Source of the DNA: Sycobia sp. Sy_11
Taxonomy: Eukaryota; Arthropoda; Insecta; Hymenoptera; Epichrysomallidae
Reading direction: 5' to 3'
Length of the DNA stretch: 64,000 bases
NCBI GenBank assembly: GCA_018907035.1
Contig: JACCIC010000099.1
Span: forward strand, 1,178,501 to 1,242,500
The translations under genes and the position numbers were made by a program. The notes under the pieces were generated by a model. It made no database searches. It was not told where the DNA came from and saw only the letters and a program-made list of their open reading frames with translations. This document shows, in pieces, positions 13,101 to 25,189 of this stretch (positions are counted from its first letter, which is position 1; the number at the start of each line of letters is the position of its first letter).

Positions 13101-14173
13101 TAAGAAAGATAATAAGGACGGGATATCTAAAGTCGAAGAATGAATAGATGTTATTCCACATCGACATCAGCAAAAGAAAATGGGTAGTTTCTTCACACAC
13201 CGTCGGGATAGACTGGAGAAGCAATAACCCTGAAGAGGCGGGTGTGCAGTCCTCCAGACATATGATTAAATATTTAAAAAATTAAAAGGACAGCAACACT
13301 AATAATAACAATAAGAAATACGGAGAATAAGAAGGGTGGATGTAGTAAAAAAGAAAAAAAGCAAACATAAGCAAAATGTTGCTGAGTTAACTGAACAACG
13401 GGGAGCTCAGCAAAATAGCATTCAAAGAAGAAAAAACATTGTTGAAAAAATAAATTATAGAGACACTCGAATAAGTTGAATTCAATATAAAATTTCATAA
13501 TTATTCTGATGTTGGCCGATTCAAAGAATCGGATAAACAACCGAAATTCTTTAATATAAATAAATATGATAGCATTTGAAATGTATCTAAGTCATTCAAA
13601 TCTAAATACTAGTGCAAGTAAATATTTTATGGTATTAAAATAAAAACCTATAGGCAATAATCTGATTGTATATAAATTAAATACTCTGATGAAAACTAAA
13701 ATGAAAATTCATAGTACAGTATATAATATATTTTAATTAATATATAGAGAACAGTCAATTATTAAAATAAATGAATAAGCATGATTTATCTTTCTCATTT
13801 AAATATTTAAAATATTCTGTTTCGGAGCATTTGATTATAAAACATATTAATATTAAAACTTTATATCATAATTAAATTATGCTTTGCTTTAGTCTTAAAT
13901 AAAGTAGTTATAATTGTAAAAATCTAAAAGTCCAAAAATAATTCTATGAAATGTTAAAATGAATATATTTTGGCGAAACTCCTGAAATAAGCTTAATAAC
14001 TCGACTAAATAAAACAAATAAGTGTAAATAGTACGTATGATAATCGTAAAGTCATATATTATGAATGATTTTTAAATGAAATTCTATATTTTGAAAGTAT
14101 GTTACTTACCGTATCTACCAAAGTAGACAGCAAAACTCACATATAAAATTAAGATTAAATTGTAATAATTCAT
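7003..14173 (-). CDS. serine protease homologue A (S1 family, catalytic Ser replaced by Asp)
   Basis: Four exons, 14173-14110, 11375-11050, 10665-10348 and 7197-7003, splice in phases 1, 0, 0 to 903 nt (300 residues plus stop). A hydrophobic signal peptide (MNYYNLILILYVSFAV) is followed by a short linker and the mature N-terminus IIGGYY at residue 30. His76 (SAAHC) and Asp125 (NDIAVIK) of the triad are present, as are the GYG block, the cysteine pair before the S1 region and Cys191. The GDSGG box, however, reads GDDGG (Asp239), so the nucleophile is lost. Predicted to be a secreted, non-catalytic protease fold; in insects such homologues act as cofactors in immune cascades, venom or the reproductive tract, but nothing here says which. 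Residue 189 is Gly, so trypsin-like specificity is not expected. The residue before IIGG is Gly, not Lys or Arg. Introns carry a Penelope-like element, a hAT fragment and SINEs. Most diverged of the three paralogues. Confidence 0.88.
7429..7734 (+). pseudogene. Penelope-like reverse transcriptase fragment (YVDD, thumb)
   Basis: The frame entered at 7429 reads RYVDDIFTIV and continues through FLDINVIR, LNWYRKPTWSGRFLDF and GVIDRAIKFSH. These are blocks of the Penelope-like palm and thumb. It ends at a TGA (7732-7734). The same reading resumes beyond the stop (near 7744-7940, ETFINNGYP and IVLPYARGFSERI), so the stop is a lesion rather than the natural end. The fingers and most of the palm are missing. 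Confidence 0.78.
8055..8348 (+). pseudogene. GIY-YIG endonuclease domain of Penelope-like element
   Basis: A 97-codon frame beginning MDYDKYYIGQTGRYLKKR and followed by EHK matches the GIY-YIG core: YIGQT, the catalytic Arg of KKRIYEH and the following His. In the intact family this nuclease nicks DNA for target-primed reverse transcription. It ends naturally at 8346-8348, with the element's 3' untranslated region after it. The linker joining it to the reverse transcriptase (7950-8050) is frameshifted. Confidence 0.82.
8444..8496 (+). ncRNA. degenerate hammerhead-ribozyme-like motif of Penelope-like element
   Basis: The segment reads AGTCC, then CTGATAAG, a GAGC/GCTC stem region, then GCTACGTTGGAC. 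A hammerhead would have CTGATGA and GAAAC at the two core boxes, and AGTCC can pair with GGAC. Both boxes are mutated here, so it is predicted inactive. A sister copy at 27625-27668 keeps GAAAC. Penelope-like elements are known to carry hammerheads in their terminal repeats, which supports the reading. The middle is also a perfect 16-bp palindrome. Confidence 0.4.
8768..9190 (+). pseudogene. hAT-type transposase fragment (DUF4371/ZMYM-like)
   Basis: Conceptual reading with frameshifts gives YDNANNISGYYKG, then CCEHFVSLV, then FFRIF*GLYNFLTALTPRW. These correspond to the YDNGANMSGKYKG, C..H.LNLV and LY.FF....RW blocks of DUF4371-containing hAT transposases. Stops are frequent, and no long ORF survives. 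It directly abuts the 3' end of the Penelope-like element. Confidence 0.55.
9312..9514 (+). repeat. tRNA-derived SINE, copy 1 (intron 3 of gene A)
   Basis: The head contains A-box-like (TGGCTCGATCGCTAGAG) and B-box-like (AGTTCAAATCC) RNA polymerase III promoter elements. The body holds an ACATGTG...CACAT inverted motif and the tail ends in A8. Closely similar to copy 4 at 48911. Confidence 0.8.
10348..10665 (-). CDS. gene A exon 3 (inter-barrel region to Cys191)
   Basis: Acceptor TTTTTTAG before 10665, donor GTAAGT at 10347. Encodes IISGYG, the MCG cysteine and ends WGICH, so Gly falls at the position of residue 189. The part after FENTNAIISGYG carries an extra basic stretch (RSERRRSSK) not seen in B or C. 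Confidence 0.87.
10845..10895 (+). repeat. dispersed short repeat related to the Penelope-like 3' region
   Basis: The block around TTCTACGGGGGTGA, followed by AAACAAAGG, matches 8577-8613 in the Penelope-like element. Similar copies sit near 27762 and 28987. Confidence 0.45.
11050..11375 (-). CDS. gene A exon 2 (IIGG, His and Asp of the triad)
   Basis: Acceptor TTTTTCAG before 11375, donor GTTAGT at 11049. Encodes IIGGYY, CGGG, SAAHC and NDIAVIK. The Ser of the usual CGGS is Gly, as in paralogue B. Confidence 0.88.
11527..11720 (+). repeat. tRNA-derived SINE, copy 2 (intron 1 of gene A)
   Basis: Same family as copy 1 but more diverged. The head is damaged, while the CGAGTTCAAGG B-box region, the TTTACATGTGCTTG block, CGTCGCTGATTAG and the A-rich tail remain. 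Confidence 0.72.
12000..13260. other. GC-richer block within intron 1 of gene A, probable mobile-element remnant
   Basis: Composition is clearly less AT-rich than the flanks. Open frames on the minus strand (12044-12412, 12416-12646) resemble nothing recognised. On the minus strand the sequence near 12662 starts TGTAGCACCC, as LTRs often do, so a solo LTR is possible. A GA-rich run lies at 12929-12960. No target-site duplication was found. Confidence 0.35.
14110..14173 (-). CDS. gene A exon 1 (signal peptide)
   Basis: ATG at 14173, 21 codons plus one base, donor GTAAGTAA at 14109. A TATATAT box lies about 40 nt upstream of the ATG on the minus strand. Its 64-nt length equals exon 1 of both paralogues. 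Confidence 0.85.
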
Positions 14174-15146
14174 TTTTCTTTCTATATGATATCTACAATC
14201 GAATAGTTTAATATATATAGTCTAATGATTTAATACAATTCATTTTCAGTTAATTTCAATGATAATGAATAATGATTAATAGATTAAAAGTTTAATACTT
14301 GAATAGAAATTCTAAAATTATGCACTTGCAAAAATTATTCCTTTCAAATTCAAAGAAAATGATTACATTGTTAAAATATTATTTTCTTATTCATTGTACC
14401 CTGTTATGTATTAAAGGTATTTGTCAAAAAGATAAAAATATTTATATATGTTTAATTAATTAAATAAGTAAATATACAACAAATTACAATTCATTAATTC
14501 GTCTAAAATGAGTAATAGTTTTAGTAATATTAGTTGGCAGCACACAGTATGTGTGTATCTTTGTTTTTATTTTAAATTAATAAAGTCAAAATTAATTTGG
14601 CGCCTTCAAATTATTCCCCTGTTGTTATAATCATGTAAATAATATAAATAAATTAGTAACTTTGAAAAGTACATTTTATTTAGAATATATTTTCTTCATG
14701 TAGCCGTTACTTTGGTTAGAGCTTCCGTATTCAGTGATATTAAGAACAATTTTTTTAATGTTTTACTTTCTGGAGTATAGATATCTATATGATATTCTGG
14801 AGTAATATATGGAGTATTATATTACCATTACGAAAGCTCGGTCGGGTCATTTTTTTACTAGTACATGGTGGCACCATGTGACGTATATCCTACAATGTTA
14901 CTTAACTATATCTCAATTTCAATTCACTGCATATATTGTATGGCAAAGAATCATAAGTTAAACTTTAAAATTTTAACAAGTTAGATGTGATTTATAGGTT
15001 GTATGACGAAATTTTTACCAGTTACAGTTCATGTCAGCAGCCCAATTAGCAGAATCTATTTTTATGCATGACTTTTTTATTAATAAAACGCGGAACCAAG
15101 TTGAGAATCGTTTATCGATTATTGCGGGTTAGAGTTTATGAATGCA

Positions 15147-15150
<4 letters not shown>

Positions 15151-15195
<45 letters not shown>
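15151..15195. repeat. (TA)n microsatellite
   Basis: Uninterrupted TA units. Confidence 0.95.
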
Positions 15196-15197
<2 letters not shown>

Positions 15198-15601
15198 GAA
15201 AATCTATAAAAAATATTGTAATATTTAAAAAATTCTTACAAAATTAGTATTTATTAAAAGTATCAACAATTTCATGAATTCAATAGAAAATAAATACAAT
15301 TTTTAATAAATATTCCACCTTTTATGTGAATATAACAATCATGAATTAAAAGGAACTTAATTTATTGAATAATAATTTATGTTCACATAATTATTTTGTA
15401 CTGATTGTTATATACTTGAATTTTTTATAGGAAAAGTCATAATTTTTGTCAAACGCTATGTATGATCAGTTAATTAAAAAAAAAATTTGTGAAAAATTTG
15501 TGAAATTCTATTTGAAATATTAAACCCAGCCCTTTCCAGATTTAAAAAATTTTAAAATATTAATTGATGCATATCCCTTTATTTATTATATTTATTATAT
15601 G

Positions 15602-15606
<5 letters not shown>

Positions 15607-15649
<43 letters not shown>
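15607..15649. repeat. (TA)n microsatellite
   Basis: Uninterrupted TA units after GTATGTAT. Confidence 0.95.
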
Positions 15650-15650
<1 letters not shown>

Positions 15651-18600
15651 AAAAAGTAGCTACAGTGTCTAGAGTATTCTTCTGTTTTCAAACATATACT
15701 TCAAAGCAGAATTGCATATTTATATACTAAAGTATATAAAATATGTTTTCCATTAATGTTGTTAATTTAGTTAAATTAATATACATAAAAATATTTGAGT
15801 GATATAGCTTATATGAATTTTTGTGGACTCTTATAAAATTTCATCTAATTAATAGTTCAGTGATCCAAATAATTATTATATTAATTAGTTGATGTTTGAA
15901 TATCTACATCCAGTTATTGGAAAAGCCATTATGGAAGTTTTAAATAAATATACTACAATTTTGAAAAATATAATAATCGAAAATAAAGGTACGAAATAAA
16001 ATACATAACTATATCGTATTTAAAATAGAACACTGAATTGAATAATAAGATAAAATTCTATCAATTTTTGAAAAATATGTATTAAAATAAATATAAGTAT
16101 AGTTTATAGAACACTTTTAAGTAAAGTGTTAATTAATATAATAAGCTATTATTTGAGCGTAATAGAAATATAATTATTGTATGAAACTATATCATTTATC
16201 GAGAAAGTTATGCAATTACTGTCTAAAACTCTTCGTCAATATTTTTGTATTAATAATAGAAAGAAATATTTACTTATATTTTCAACAATTATATCATTTT
16301 AAATCACCTACAAGCAACTTTTTCAGTGTAAGATATTTTTTAAATATACTGACACTAATTAATATTTTTTAATTGATATCATTTTTCTCATTTGGTTTGG
16401 TGAATATTATTAAAGTTTTATCACGTAACAATTGCGTACATGATCAATATTTTTAATAAGTGATCGAATATATATAAACTTATAATTATTGTACTAATTT
16501 AACTTAATTATAACTTAATTATAACATACATTAAATATTATTATAATATTAACTTATATTATCAATAACCTATAATATAATCATTTTAATAATCAAGCTC
16601 GATACTTACGTACCTTACCCTGAAATCATGAAAAAATCAGGGCGGCAGGAAGTTTATGATAATTGGTCTGCTGTCTCGAAATCTTTCCGATAAATGGTGA
16701 AATTTGCCTTATGTCACCTATGAACAATTGTTTAAAATATTTAAATTGATAAAATAACGTGTAGCCTGTGAATCATTGGTAATATAATATATTTAGTTCA
16801 TTGAATTCAACTCAGTTGATGCATATAATGTGATGTCACTCGAAGGGCCACTACATGGAATGAGGGAACCGAGTTCGTACATCATAGATTATTTGGTATT
16901 AAATATAGTTAATTATTTAAAATATTAAATAAAAAAATGTATACTATTGTTTACAGTATCTTTTAACTTTTCTGATAGAGTATTTTGTTGTACTGAATTA
17001 CAGTTTATTAAGACATCTTATTGCTTGTCAATCTCCATCAATCGGTGTCTTATATAGAATCGAGAAAATGATTATCTTTGAATTCGACAGAGACATATTT
17101 TAAAATATCAATATACATATAATGGCCTTGGTTTTGGAATAATTATACTCTTCTTTTATTATTTCTGAAATTTTCAATCATAATATGTTTTGAAAATTTA
17201 TTCAAATCTAATATTTCTTTTTATTTAAAATATTTTAATTAAAAGATTTGTATAATTTAATTTTTTATTATTTTGTTCTTTTGCATTATTATCTAAACGT
17301 AATTTGAAAGCATATCATTCATTTTGAATCTCTACATGTTTCTTATTGTAAAGGTATACTTAAAAAAGTTTTACTTTATTTTTATAGTATAATTATAGTG
17401 GCTAATAATAAAAACATAAAAACAATTCTAGTAACAATCAAAATACAGAGCTAGAAATGTTTGTGAATTCATTATTTGAAATTTTTCTCACACTATGCTA
17501 TGTCTCCAGGTTTATGTTATATTATGTTATTTACAGGCATTTATAATATGGCCAATATTGTATTAGCATACACATATAGAGATAACATACCGTTCAAATG
17601 TAGTGGAGAGCTTTTCTATCTGATGAATATAATTTTCTATCTCGTCCACAACACTATAAATGGCTTATGCAATAGAGGTAGAGATATTTTATAGAACAAT
17701 TTTTTTTCTAGAAAATTTGTCCTTTTTTAATATAACAATTGTTAGAATACTTATTTGTTGAAGCACAATTATTATACATATGCACAAATTTTCCTTATAT
17801 GCGACTCTATTAAAACATTTATCCTTCCTTAAATTTTAAATGAATAACCAACACTGTCAAATATTTAGTACTTTAATGTATTCTCTGAGATCAAATTGAT
17901 CTGTCTAAGTATTTGGGACAGAACTGACACTGTTCAAATCTTGGATGTAATTTTAAACTACTATGATCTTCAAGTCACAAATTTTACATAATTGTTTTGC
18001 TTACGGACTGTTAATACAATTCAATATATGTATGCGTATTACTTCGTATCTTTTCAGATTAACTTCCCTAGCATCACTCGAAAATAAATAGTTACGCGAG
18101 TTATATAATTTAATTCTACATATATATAATTTATTGATACTGAAATATTCTTAGAGTAATAATGTCTGTTTGTCTTGTAATGTAATACTTATAAGGGAAA
18201 GTAGGCTGATCTATACAAGCTAAATTATTGTGCTTATTTTTCAGTGTGTCAACGTTTTGACTTCCAAAGACGGTCCTCATCATGCGAGTAACAATAGTTT
18301 TCTTAAGTATATTAAATTCGTACTTTTATATATAAAATTTGTAAAACAATGGAATAAATTCAGATATGAATTAATATTGACAGTATAAGAGGACCGACTA
18401 CAACAAATGGTCTTACGCTTTTTTTATTTTTTAGTCTAATTCTTTACCATATAATTCATACACTTACGTCTGTTTCATTATCATTCTAGTATCTTCAGAT
18501 AAGGCAGACTTTATGAAGGCTTTCTCTGAAGTATATACTCTATTTATTATCATTGTTAGTTTTCATTTAATTTTTTTGAAGATGATAAAAAGTTTTCACT

Positions 18601-18760
18601 GGTTGTACAAGCAAAAATGATCCGATTCTATGTATTGTTTCAGTGCTAATACAAATGTGAACATAAATATTGTCTTTGTTGTACCTCACATCTGTACATT
18701 TGACTAGTTTTTGTCTTAGTTTTACCTTAATGCAAGCTCGTTTTTCACGCATATTCGGCC

Positions 18761-19780
18761 TGCCGCGCCACTGCGTTGTGCGACATAGCTATTAAGAGTA
18801 TAAAAACTTTGTCATCCATGCCGTGCTCACTCTCTCTCTATCTCACCAGCTTCGCGTTTCGTTAATGAAAATTAAGTGTAAGGAGGTAGGCTGAGGATGG
18901 CTTTCGAGACAAATCCCTCAATTTACACTGCGCCGCGTGAAGATCTGGCCCAGGTATAAGGTCTCTGACGGTGGCGAGCAATACGGGTGTCGGCTGCCCC
19001 GCTCCCCCTTTCTGCGCTAGCTCGCTGCATGCGCTTTCAATGCAGAAAAGTAAGGAATGAACGGGACTTCGCGCTCGATCTTCGACCAAACCTGAACTGA
19101 GCTGTGCTTTGATAGTAAACCTCGTGTGTATTGGTAGTGTAGACTTAATAGGCGATTTCATCCGCGTTTGATTGTGAATACGTGTTAAGTTAACTAGTTT
19201 GTTAAGTATATTTGTGTGTGATTATTATTGCATGTCAAGCGCTACATAGGCGCAGTATCGAGGCAAGATACAGGATTTTGCGGAGATTCAGGTCTGTGTG
19301 AATCTCCGAGGAGCTTCTCAGTGGCAATTGTGCCCGGTGGCTGATGTCCGCGGTAGGATTGCTCCTTTCCTGAGACGTCAGGACCGCGACGCAGAGCAGG
19401 AGTATAAAACAGAACGTCCCTTCTCAATTGAACCTCACCTGCTGTATCAGAGCGATAATCAGGCAGTAGTAGATAGCGCAGGAGTACTCCCGTCAATCGT
19501 AAGCGAGTGTGTGCATGTGTGTGCGTATATGTTTGTGTGCGATAAAAGCGCTCGTATCTATAGACTTGGTTCTCTAGTAAAGGTAAGCGTTAAAGTTCTT
19601 GCGATGGCTTTTTCCCCCATTAGCGGAGTGGGGGTTCTTTATGCCTGTAGGTTTAGTATTAATAAATTATAGAATCTTACACAGATATATACACATTAGC
19701 GTAATTTGATTTTACACCCTGACCATCCGTTCCGCGTCCTATTAACTCACAAACTTTTTTACATATAAGAAAATAAATTT
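18761..19780 (+). repeat. 5' LTR and leader of BEL/Pao element
   Basis: 18761-19105 matches 25528-25913 closely (TGCCGCGCCACTGCGTTGTG start, TATAAAAAC promoter near 18800). It lacks about 60 bp present in the 3' copy after CAATTTAC. An AATAAA lies near 19660. A GATGCCCCGGGTGAGG block near 19785 could be the primer-binding region, so the true LTR may reach about 19780. The right boundary is inferred. Confidence 0.65.
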
Positions 19781-20249
19781 TTTGATGCCCCGGGTGAGGA
19801 GGTGTGTTCTGGTGTGAAATTGAATTATTATTGAAATAGCGTTTGATTTTATTGTAATCATTATTGTGTTAATTATTTAGTGTTAATTATTGTGTTAATT
19901 ATACTATGTTAACACATAGTGTGTTATTTGTACATAATTGTGAATTTTGCTCATTATCCTCATTGTGTTTTATCCCATTTTAGGATATATTTTATATATA
20001 TATATTTCTTATAGATATTTTTCTTATATATAATAGTTTAGCTTATTGGTAACCGCGATATTTATTAGGATAGAATTAGAATATTTAGACTAGAATTAAG
20101 TAAATGTACAATTGGTCCACCATTTATATAGTGCTTGCATGTTAATATCCTCGTTTGATAAATTGCATCTCTTGTGAATTTTATTGTATTTATAAATATA
20201 AAAAAAACTGGAGGTTTATTTATCGCGGATTGAGAATTGGACCGCCGCA

Positions 20250-21606
20250 ATGAAGCCCGCGACTTTCAGAAAACTGACGGCAACGCAGCAGGCTCGCTTA
20301 ACGGAGATTGAGCTTTTGAGTTCGAGGATAAGGATGAAATCTCGTGATGCTCTCAATGCAAATATTGTGCAAGCGCGGTTGAAAGCTATTAATGGGATTT
20401 GGTCGGAAGCGCGAAAAACTCACTCCGATATTATAGCGCAAGATATGACGCAAACTGACAACTATATAACAAACGGCGTATTTAAAAATTTGCAGACAAC
20501 GTTTGAAGATACGCTTGACTATTTACTGACTTTAGCAGGTGAGTTTGAGAGAAATAATGAGGTTTCTTCCCATCTATCCTCGGGCGAGTCAACTCAGTCT
20601 TCGGTATCGCGTGCAGCAAAGCTTCCTAAGCTTGATCTCCCTACATTTGGAGGGAAGTATGAAGATTGGGAAAGTTTTATTCACCTTTTTACGTCACTTA
20701 TGCATAACGCAGCGGGCCTAGATAATACGACGAAGCTGCAATACTTGAAATCTTGCCTTACGGGTTCGGCAGCCGACTTAGTCAGGGACGCAACTGTAAC
20801 TAGCGCGAATTATATTTCTACGTTAAAGGCTTTAAAGACTCGGTTTTATAATCCCCGACTAACAGATACGAACCATTTAAATGCCTTGTTAATCTTACCG
20901 TGCATAAAAAGGGAATCAGCTTCGGAGATCAGAACCTTCGTGGATGACAGCCAGCGAATAGTGCGTGCTTATGAGCAATTTAAAAATGCCCGTGGAACAT
21001 TGGGATGTGTGGCTTATACACTTCCTGAACACGCGATTGGATCCGAAATCCAGGAAGCTTTGGGAGTCAGAGTTGAAAGCGAAAGATCAAGCTATAAGCG
21101 CGAATTTATCCGTGAATAGCTTACACTCACTGTATGCGCGTCGTTTTCCAACCTTCGTAGAACTCGCGACGTTTTTAGAAAAGCGCTCTCATGCCCTTAG
21201 CTTGATTGGTATTGAAAACAAGCCGGAGAAAAAAGTGCATCCGATTAATAAGCCATTACCGGGAGCGCGTAGGGTGCTCCATGCGGCCGTCGCACGGACG
21301 TATAAAGGAAGCGCGTCTAATTGCCCGCTTTGTTCTGCAATACACGCACTTTCAAAATGCCCTTTCTTTCTAGCAAAAACATCCTATAAACATCGTTTAG
21401 ATGTACGCCACATGCGGCTTTGTTTCAATTGTTTTGGCCGGCATAATTGTAGAGAGTATACTTCGATCGGCCGCTGCGGAAAATGTAGGGATAAACATCA
21501 CTCTCTTCTGAATTTCGATGCGAAGCCGCGATCGCAACCCGTCATCATAGCCTCCAATCATAAATATCAAAAGGAAAGAGTAGAAGAAGGCGGAGTAATG
21601 TTATGA
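20250..21606 (+). pseudogene. BEL/Pao gag (DUF1759 plus zinc knuckles), one frameshift
   Basis: This is the structural protein that would form the particle. The first frame from the ATG at 20250 holds a coiled N-terminus and then LPKLDLPTFGGKYEDWESF and the rest of the DUF1759 core. The reading then passes to the frame that carries PVEHWDVWLIHFL and LDPKSRKLWE, so a frameshift lies near 20970. The C-terminal part has Cys/His clusters (CPLCSAIH, LCFNCFGRHNC, CGKCRDKHHSLL) typical of BEL gag and its junction with the protease. Ends with TGA near 21606. Confidence 0.85.
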
Positions 21607-21628
21607 TTATTACATTATAAAGGTATGA

Positions 21629-22132
21629 ATGTCCATACCCGCGACAATAAAACGGCAAATAATATTAGCTATAGCCCAAGTATTAATAATCAGTCCTGGC
21701 GGCAATACGACGCGAGTGTGTGCCCTTTTGGACCAAGCATCGGAAGGCTCTTTTGTAACGGAATCGGCTGCGCAGCTGATCGGGCTCGAAAGACACAGAG
21801 TAAATATCCCATTGAACGTAGTGGGAGGTATTACGGCCGGAACCGCGCGTTCGAAAACATATTTAACAATATGCTCGCGATCGCATCCGAATTTTAAAAT
21901 TGAAGCCGAGGCCCTCATGCTGCCATGGCTTGCCTCCCGACTGCCAGCGCGTGATTTATTAGAATCCGATATAAATGGGCATGAGGGAATAGAATTGACT
22001 CACCCGCAGTTGACTGTCTCTGATGTGATAGATGTTATTCTTGGCGCGGACGTGTATGCCGTACTATTAAAACCGGGACTGCGATGTTTATCTCCATTGC
22101 ACTTAATATCTCAAAACACCGCCTTGGGATGA
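21629..22132 (+). pseudogene. BEL/Pao aspartic protease (DUF1758), ends at a nonsense mutation
   Basis: Retropepsin-like domain that would process the polyprotein. The active-site region reads ALLDQASEGSFV, with the catalytic Asp kept (family usually LLDSGS or similar). VILGADVY marks the downstream flap and core region. The frame stops at TGA 22130-22132, where the family has Trp (LGWIVSG). The reverse transcriptase continues in the same frame directly afterwards, so one point mutation separates them. Confidence 0.8.
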
Positions 22133-23480
22133 ATCGTTTCCGGATTGGTTCGAAGTGTTCCGTCACGGCGGGCGGAGCAGATCACAGGGGACCATCTCAA
22201 CTTAATGCATTGCGCTCCGGGAGACGATTTATATCACGCGATGGAACGTTTCTGGGTTCTTGAACAAGTACCGCAATCGGAACATATTCTCAAACCTTAC
22301 GACGAGAAATGTGAAAAAATATTTACAGATTCGCACATGCATACCGCTGATGGGCGCTATACCATTCATCTGCCAGTAAAGGGCGATGTACCTCTGGTGG
22401 GCCAGGAGACGCGACGAATGGCTTTAGGGGCACTCAGCCACGTGCATCGTCGTTTTGCCTCGTCGTCGTCGCTGGCCTCCTCGTATAAAGATTTTATGGA
22501 CGTGTACGAAAAGCTTGGACATATGTCCCGCATGCCAAGCACGGAGTGTAATAATTCCCGGACGTGGTATCTACCCCATCACGCGATCTCTCAGAACGGG
22601 AAAATTCGAGTAGTTTTAGACGCGTCACGTAGAACACAGGAGGTTTACTGCTTAAACGACTTTTTATCGTCCAGGTCTCCCCTTCAAAAGGATCTTTCGC
22701 TCATTCTTCTTAATTGGCGTACATATCGCTTCGTGTTTACGGCTGACATCGTGAAGATGTTCAGACAAATTCTCATCGCGCCGGCGGACCATAATTTACA
22801 ACGCATCGTTTGGACATCTAAAGGTGAAGAAACTCCGATCGAATACTATTTAAATACGGTTACGTATGGTACTACTTACGCTCCCTTCTTGGCTCTTCGG
22901 ACACTGGCGCAATTGGTGCAAGACGAATATCAACGTTATACTCTAGGCGCGCGATGCCTACAAAAAAACACGTATGTCGACGACACATTCGCAAGAGCTG
23001 ACGAAATTTCAATGACGTGATCCATATACGTCAAGAGCTCACCGAGATTCTTAAATCAGCGGGTATCGAACTAGACAAATGTGCGGCAAATGATTTACGA
23101 ATTCTACCCGCGCACGCACAGAAGAACGTTGAGACGTTTCCAAAATCTCTCAATCGTGAGGACGCCGTTTAAACATTATGAGTACAGTGGAGTGCGATTG
23201 AGGACGAATTTAAATTTAGCGTCTCGAACATAGGTACCTTATCTGAGAACATACCGAAAAGAAGTATACTTTCAAGTATAGTGCGACTTTTCGATCCTCT
23301 AGGTTGTCTCTCTCCGATTTCGATAGTAGCAAAGCTTATAATGCAAGATCTTTGGATACTAAAAGGTGACTGGGATTCTACCTTGCCATTAGATATGCGT
23401 GAGCGGTGGATAAACTATTGTAAATCTCTAGCAGCGCTTCCTACTCTCTCAATTCGTCGGTGGATCGGTACTATCGATGA
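22133..23480 (+). pseudogene. BEL/Pao reverse transcriptase
   Basis: 22145-23020 covers fingers and palm: RTWYLPHH, IRVVLDASRRT, FTADIVKMFRQI and the catalytic YVDDTF near 22975. After a frame change near 23005 the reading continues as IRQELTEILKSAGIELDKC. After in-frame stops near 23170-23180 it goes on into the conserved RLFDPLGCLSPISIVAKL and LW blocks (23281-23380). Polymerase active-site residues are intact, but translation would be broken in at least three places. Confidence 0.85.
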
Positions 23481-23756
23481 TCAATCGTGTCTGCATGCAA
23501 ACTGCATGGGTTTTCGGATGCCTCTTCACGAGCGTACGCGGCAGCGGTCTACCTACGTATACAAGAGGCCGACGAAAGGTTCCGTGTTTATCTTTTAACT
23601 GCCAAAACAAAGGTTGCACCGGTAAAAAGTATTCCGAATCTGGAGTTACGTGGGGCTCACTTGCTGACAAAATTAGTATGCAAATTGAAGTCCCTCGATT
23701 TTCATCAGAATCTTCCAATGTACATGTGGTCTGACAGTGAAATAGTGCTTAAATGA
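23481..23756 (+). pseudogene. BEL/Pao RNase H domain
   Basis: Frame at 23487-23756. Acidic residues expected for RNase H are visible in FSDASSRAYAAAVYLR, IPNLELRGAHLL and MWSDSEIVLK. The domain degrades the RNA strand during reverse transcription. The frame ends at TGA 23754-23756, and the following 270 bases carry several stops. Confidence 0.75.
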
Positions 23757-24284
23757 TTAAATAAGCCCCATGTCATTGGAAGACATTCGTCGCGAATCGT
23801 GTTTCACAACGGACTTACCTGCAGCCGAATGGGCACACGTCCCGACGAGGGATAACCCTGCAGACATCGCGACGCATAGAGTTACGCCGATCGAAATGCG
23901 CGACTCGAAAATTAGGGGGAATTAGGGGGCACGATCCTGCGTGGCTCTCGCGAAACTTCGATAACTGGCCTCAACAATCAGAGCCTGCCGTTCAAATTCT
24001 ACATGCGCAAACAAATACAACCGAGTCTGACATGCTCACACATTACTCTAATTTGACACGATTGATTCGGGTTACGGCATATTGTTTGCGGCCATTGATT
24101 AATTTCCGTATGCGAAAAAATAATTCGAAGCCGCTTCCGATTTATCTCACGCCATCTGAACTTACAAGGTCCCGCTTAGCACTGATATATCTAGTTCAAA
24201 TTTCGGCCTTTAGCAAAGAGCGAGAGTTATTACGTCTTGGTAAACCTTTATCGAAGAGCAGTCCACTAAATAAATTAAATCCCA

Positions 24285-25189
24285 TTGAGTGAGGAAGACG
24301 GAATTATTCGCGTCGGGGGACGGTTAACGCACTCGACTTTATCACACGACTTAAAACATCCACCTATAATACCCCGTAATTCCAATCTGAACAAATTAAT
24401 GATTCGAAATGTACATAGAATAGCACTCCATTGTGGGCCTACTTTACCGTCAAGTATTGTAATAAAACAAGCGTGGATCTAGGTAGGAACAACTTAGTTA
24501 AATCTACGATTTGCAATTGCATTAAATGTCAGCGTGTGAAGCCTCAATTCACCCATCAACTAATGGGAAATTTACCTGCGAGCCGAGTAACCCCGGGCCG
24601 CCCATTTACAAATGCAGGCGTAGATTACGTCGGAACTTTCCATATACGTATAGCGAAGAGACGTGGTCATCGCGCATACAAAGGCTATATAGCGCTATTT
24701 GTATGCTTCGCAGCACGAGCTGTACACATGGAATTGGTTAGTGATGTTACTACAGCTTCCTTTATAGCAGCCTACCGATGTTTTGTATGTCGACGTGGGA
24801 CCTGTAAAAATCTCTACAGCGACAATTCCACAACCTTTCGAGGAGCGGATCGCGAGCTACAGGCGATGTTCAATGCTGCTTCCGACATTTATCGCTTCGT
24901 AGCGTCGACTATAGCGAATGATGGTACGACATGGGAATTTATCCCTCCAACTACCCTGCACTATGAACGTCTGTGGGAGGCAGGTGTTAAATCTGCAAAG
25001 CACCATTTGAAGAGAGCGTTCGGCGATCACCGTCTTACGTTTGAGGAATTTCTCACAGCTTTAGCCGAGGTCGAAGCGTGTGTCAATTCACGACCTATGT
25101 GCCCGTTCACAGCAGATACTGAAGATTTGACCGCATTGACACTTTCTCACTTCCTCATTGACGAGACACATGCATTTGTATCCGACTAA
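24285..25189 (+). pseudogene. BEL/Pao integrase (H2C2 zinc-binding and DDE core)
   Basis: 24285-24482 carries the His pair of the N-terminal zinc domain (VHRIALHCG). After a frame change near 24470 the CNCIKCQR Cys pair follows. The catalytic core holds all three acidic residues: Asp in GVDYVGTF, Asp in LYSDNSTTF and Glu in LWEAGVKSAK. The family's usual PHFGGLWE is altered to LHYERLWE. The 252-codon frame 24431-25189 ends at a TAA. Confidence 0.85.

Larger units (their letters stand above)
14174..18750. other. intergenic AT-rich sequence between gene A and the BEL element
   Basis: No gene recognised. It contains two TA microsatellites (15151-15195 and 15607-15649). The open frames (16181-16372 and 17476-17694 +) are short and low-complexity. 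Confidence 0.5.

Noticed and set aside
19242..19672. ORFs of 84 and 124 codons in the BEL 5' region
   Set aside because: They lie in the LTR/leader upstream of gag and match no gag or other domain; openness follows from higher GC.
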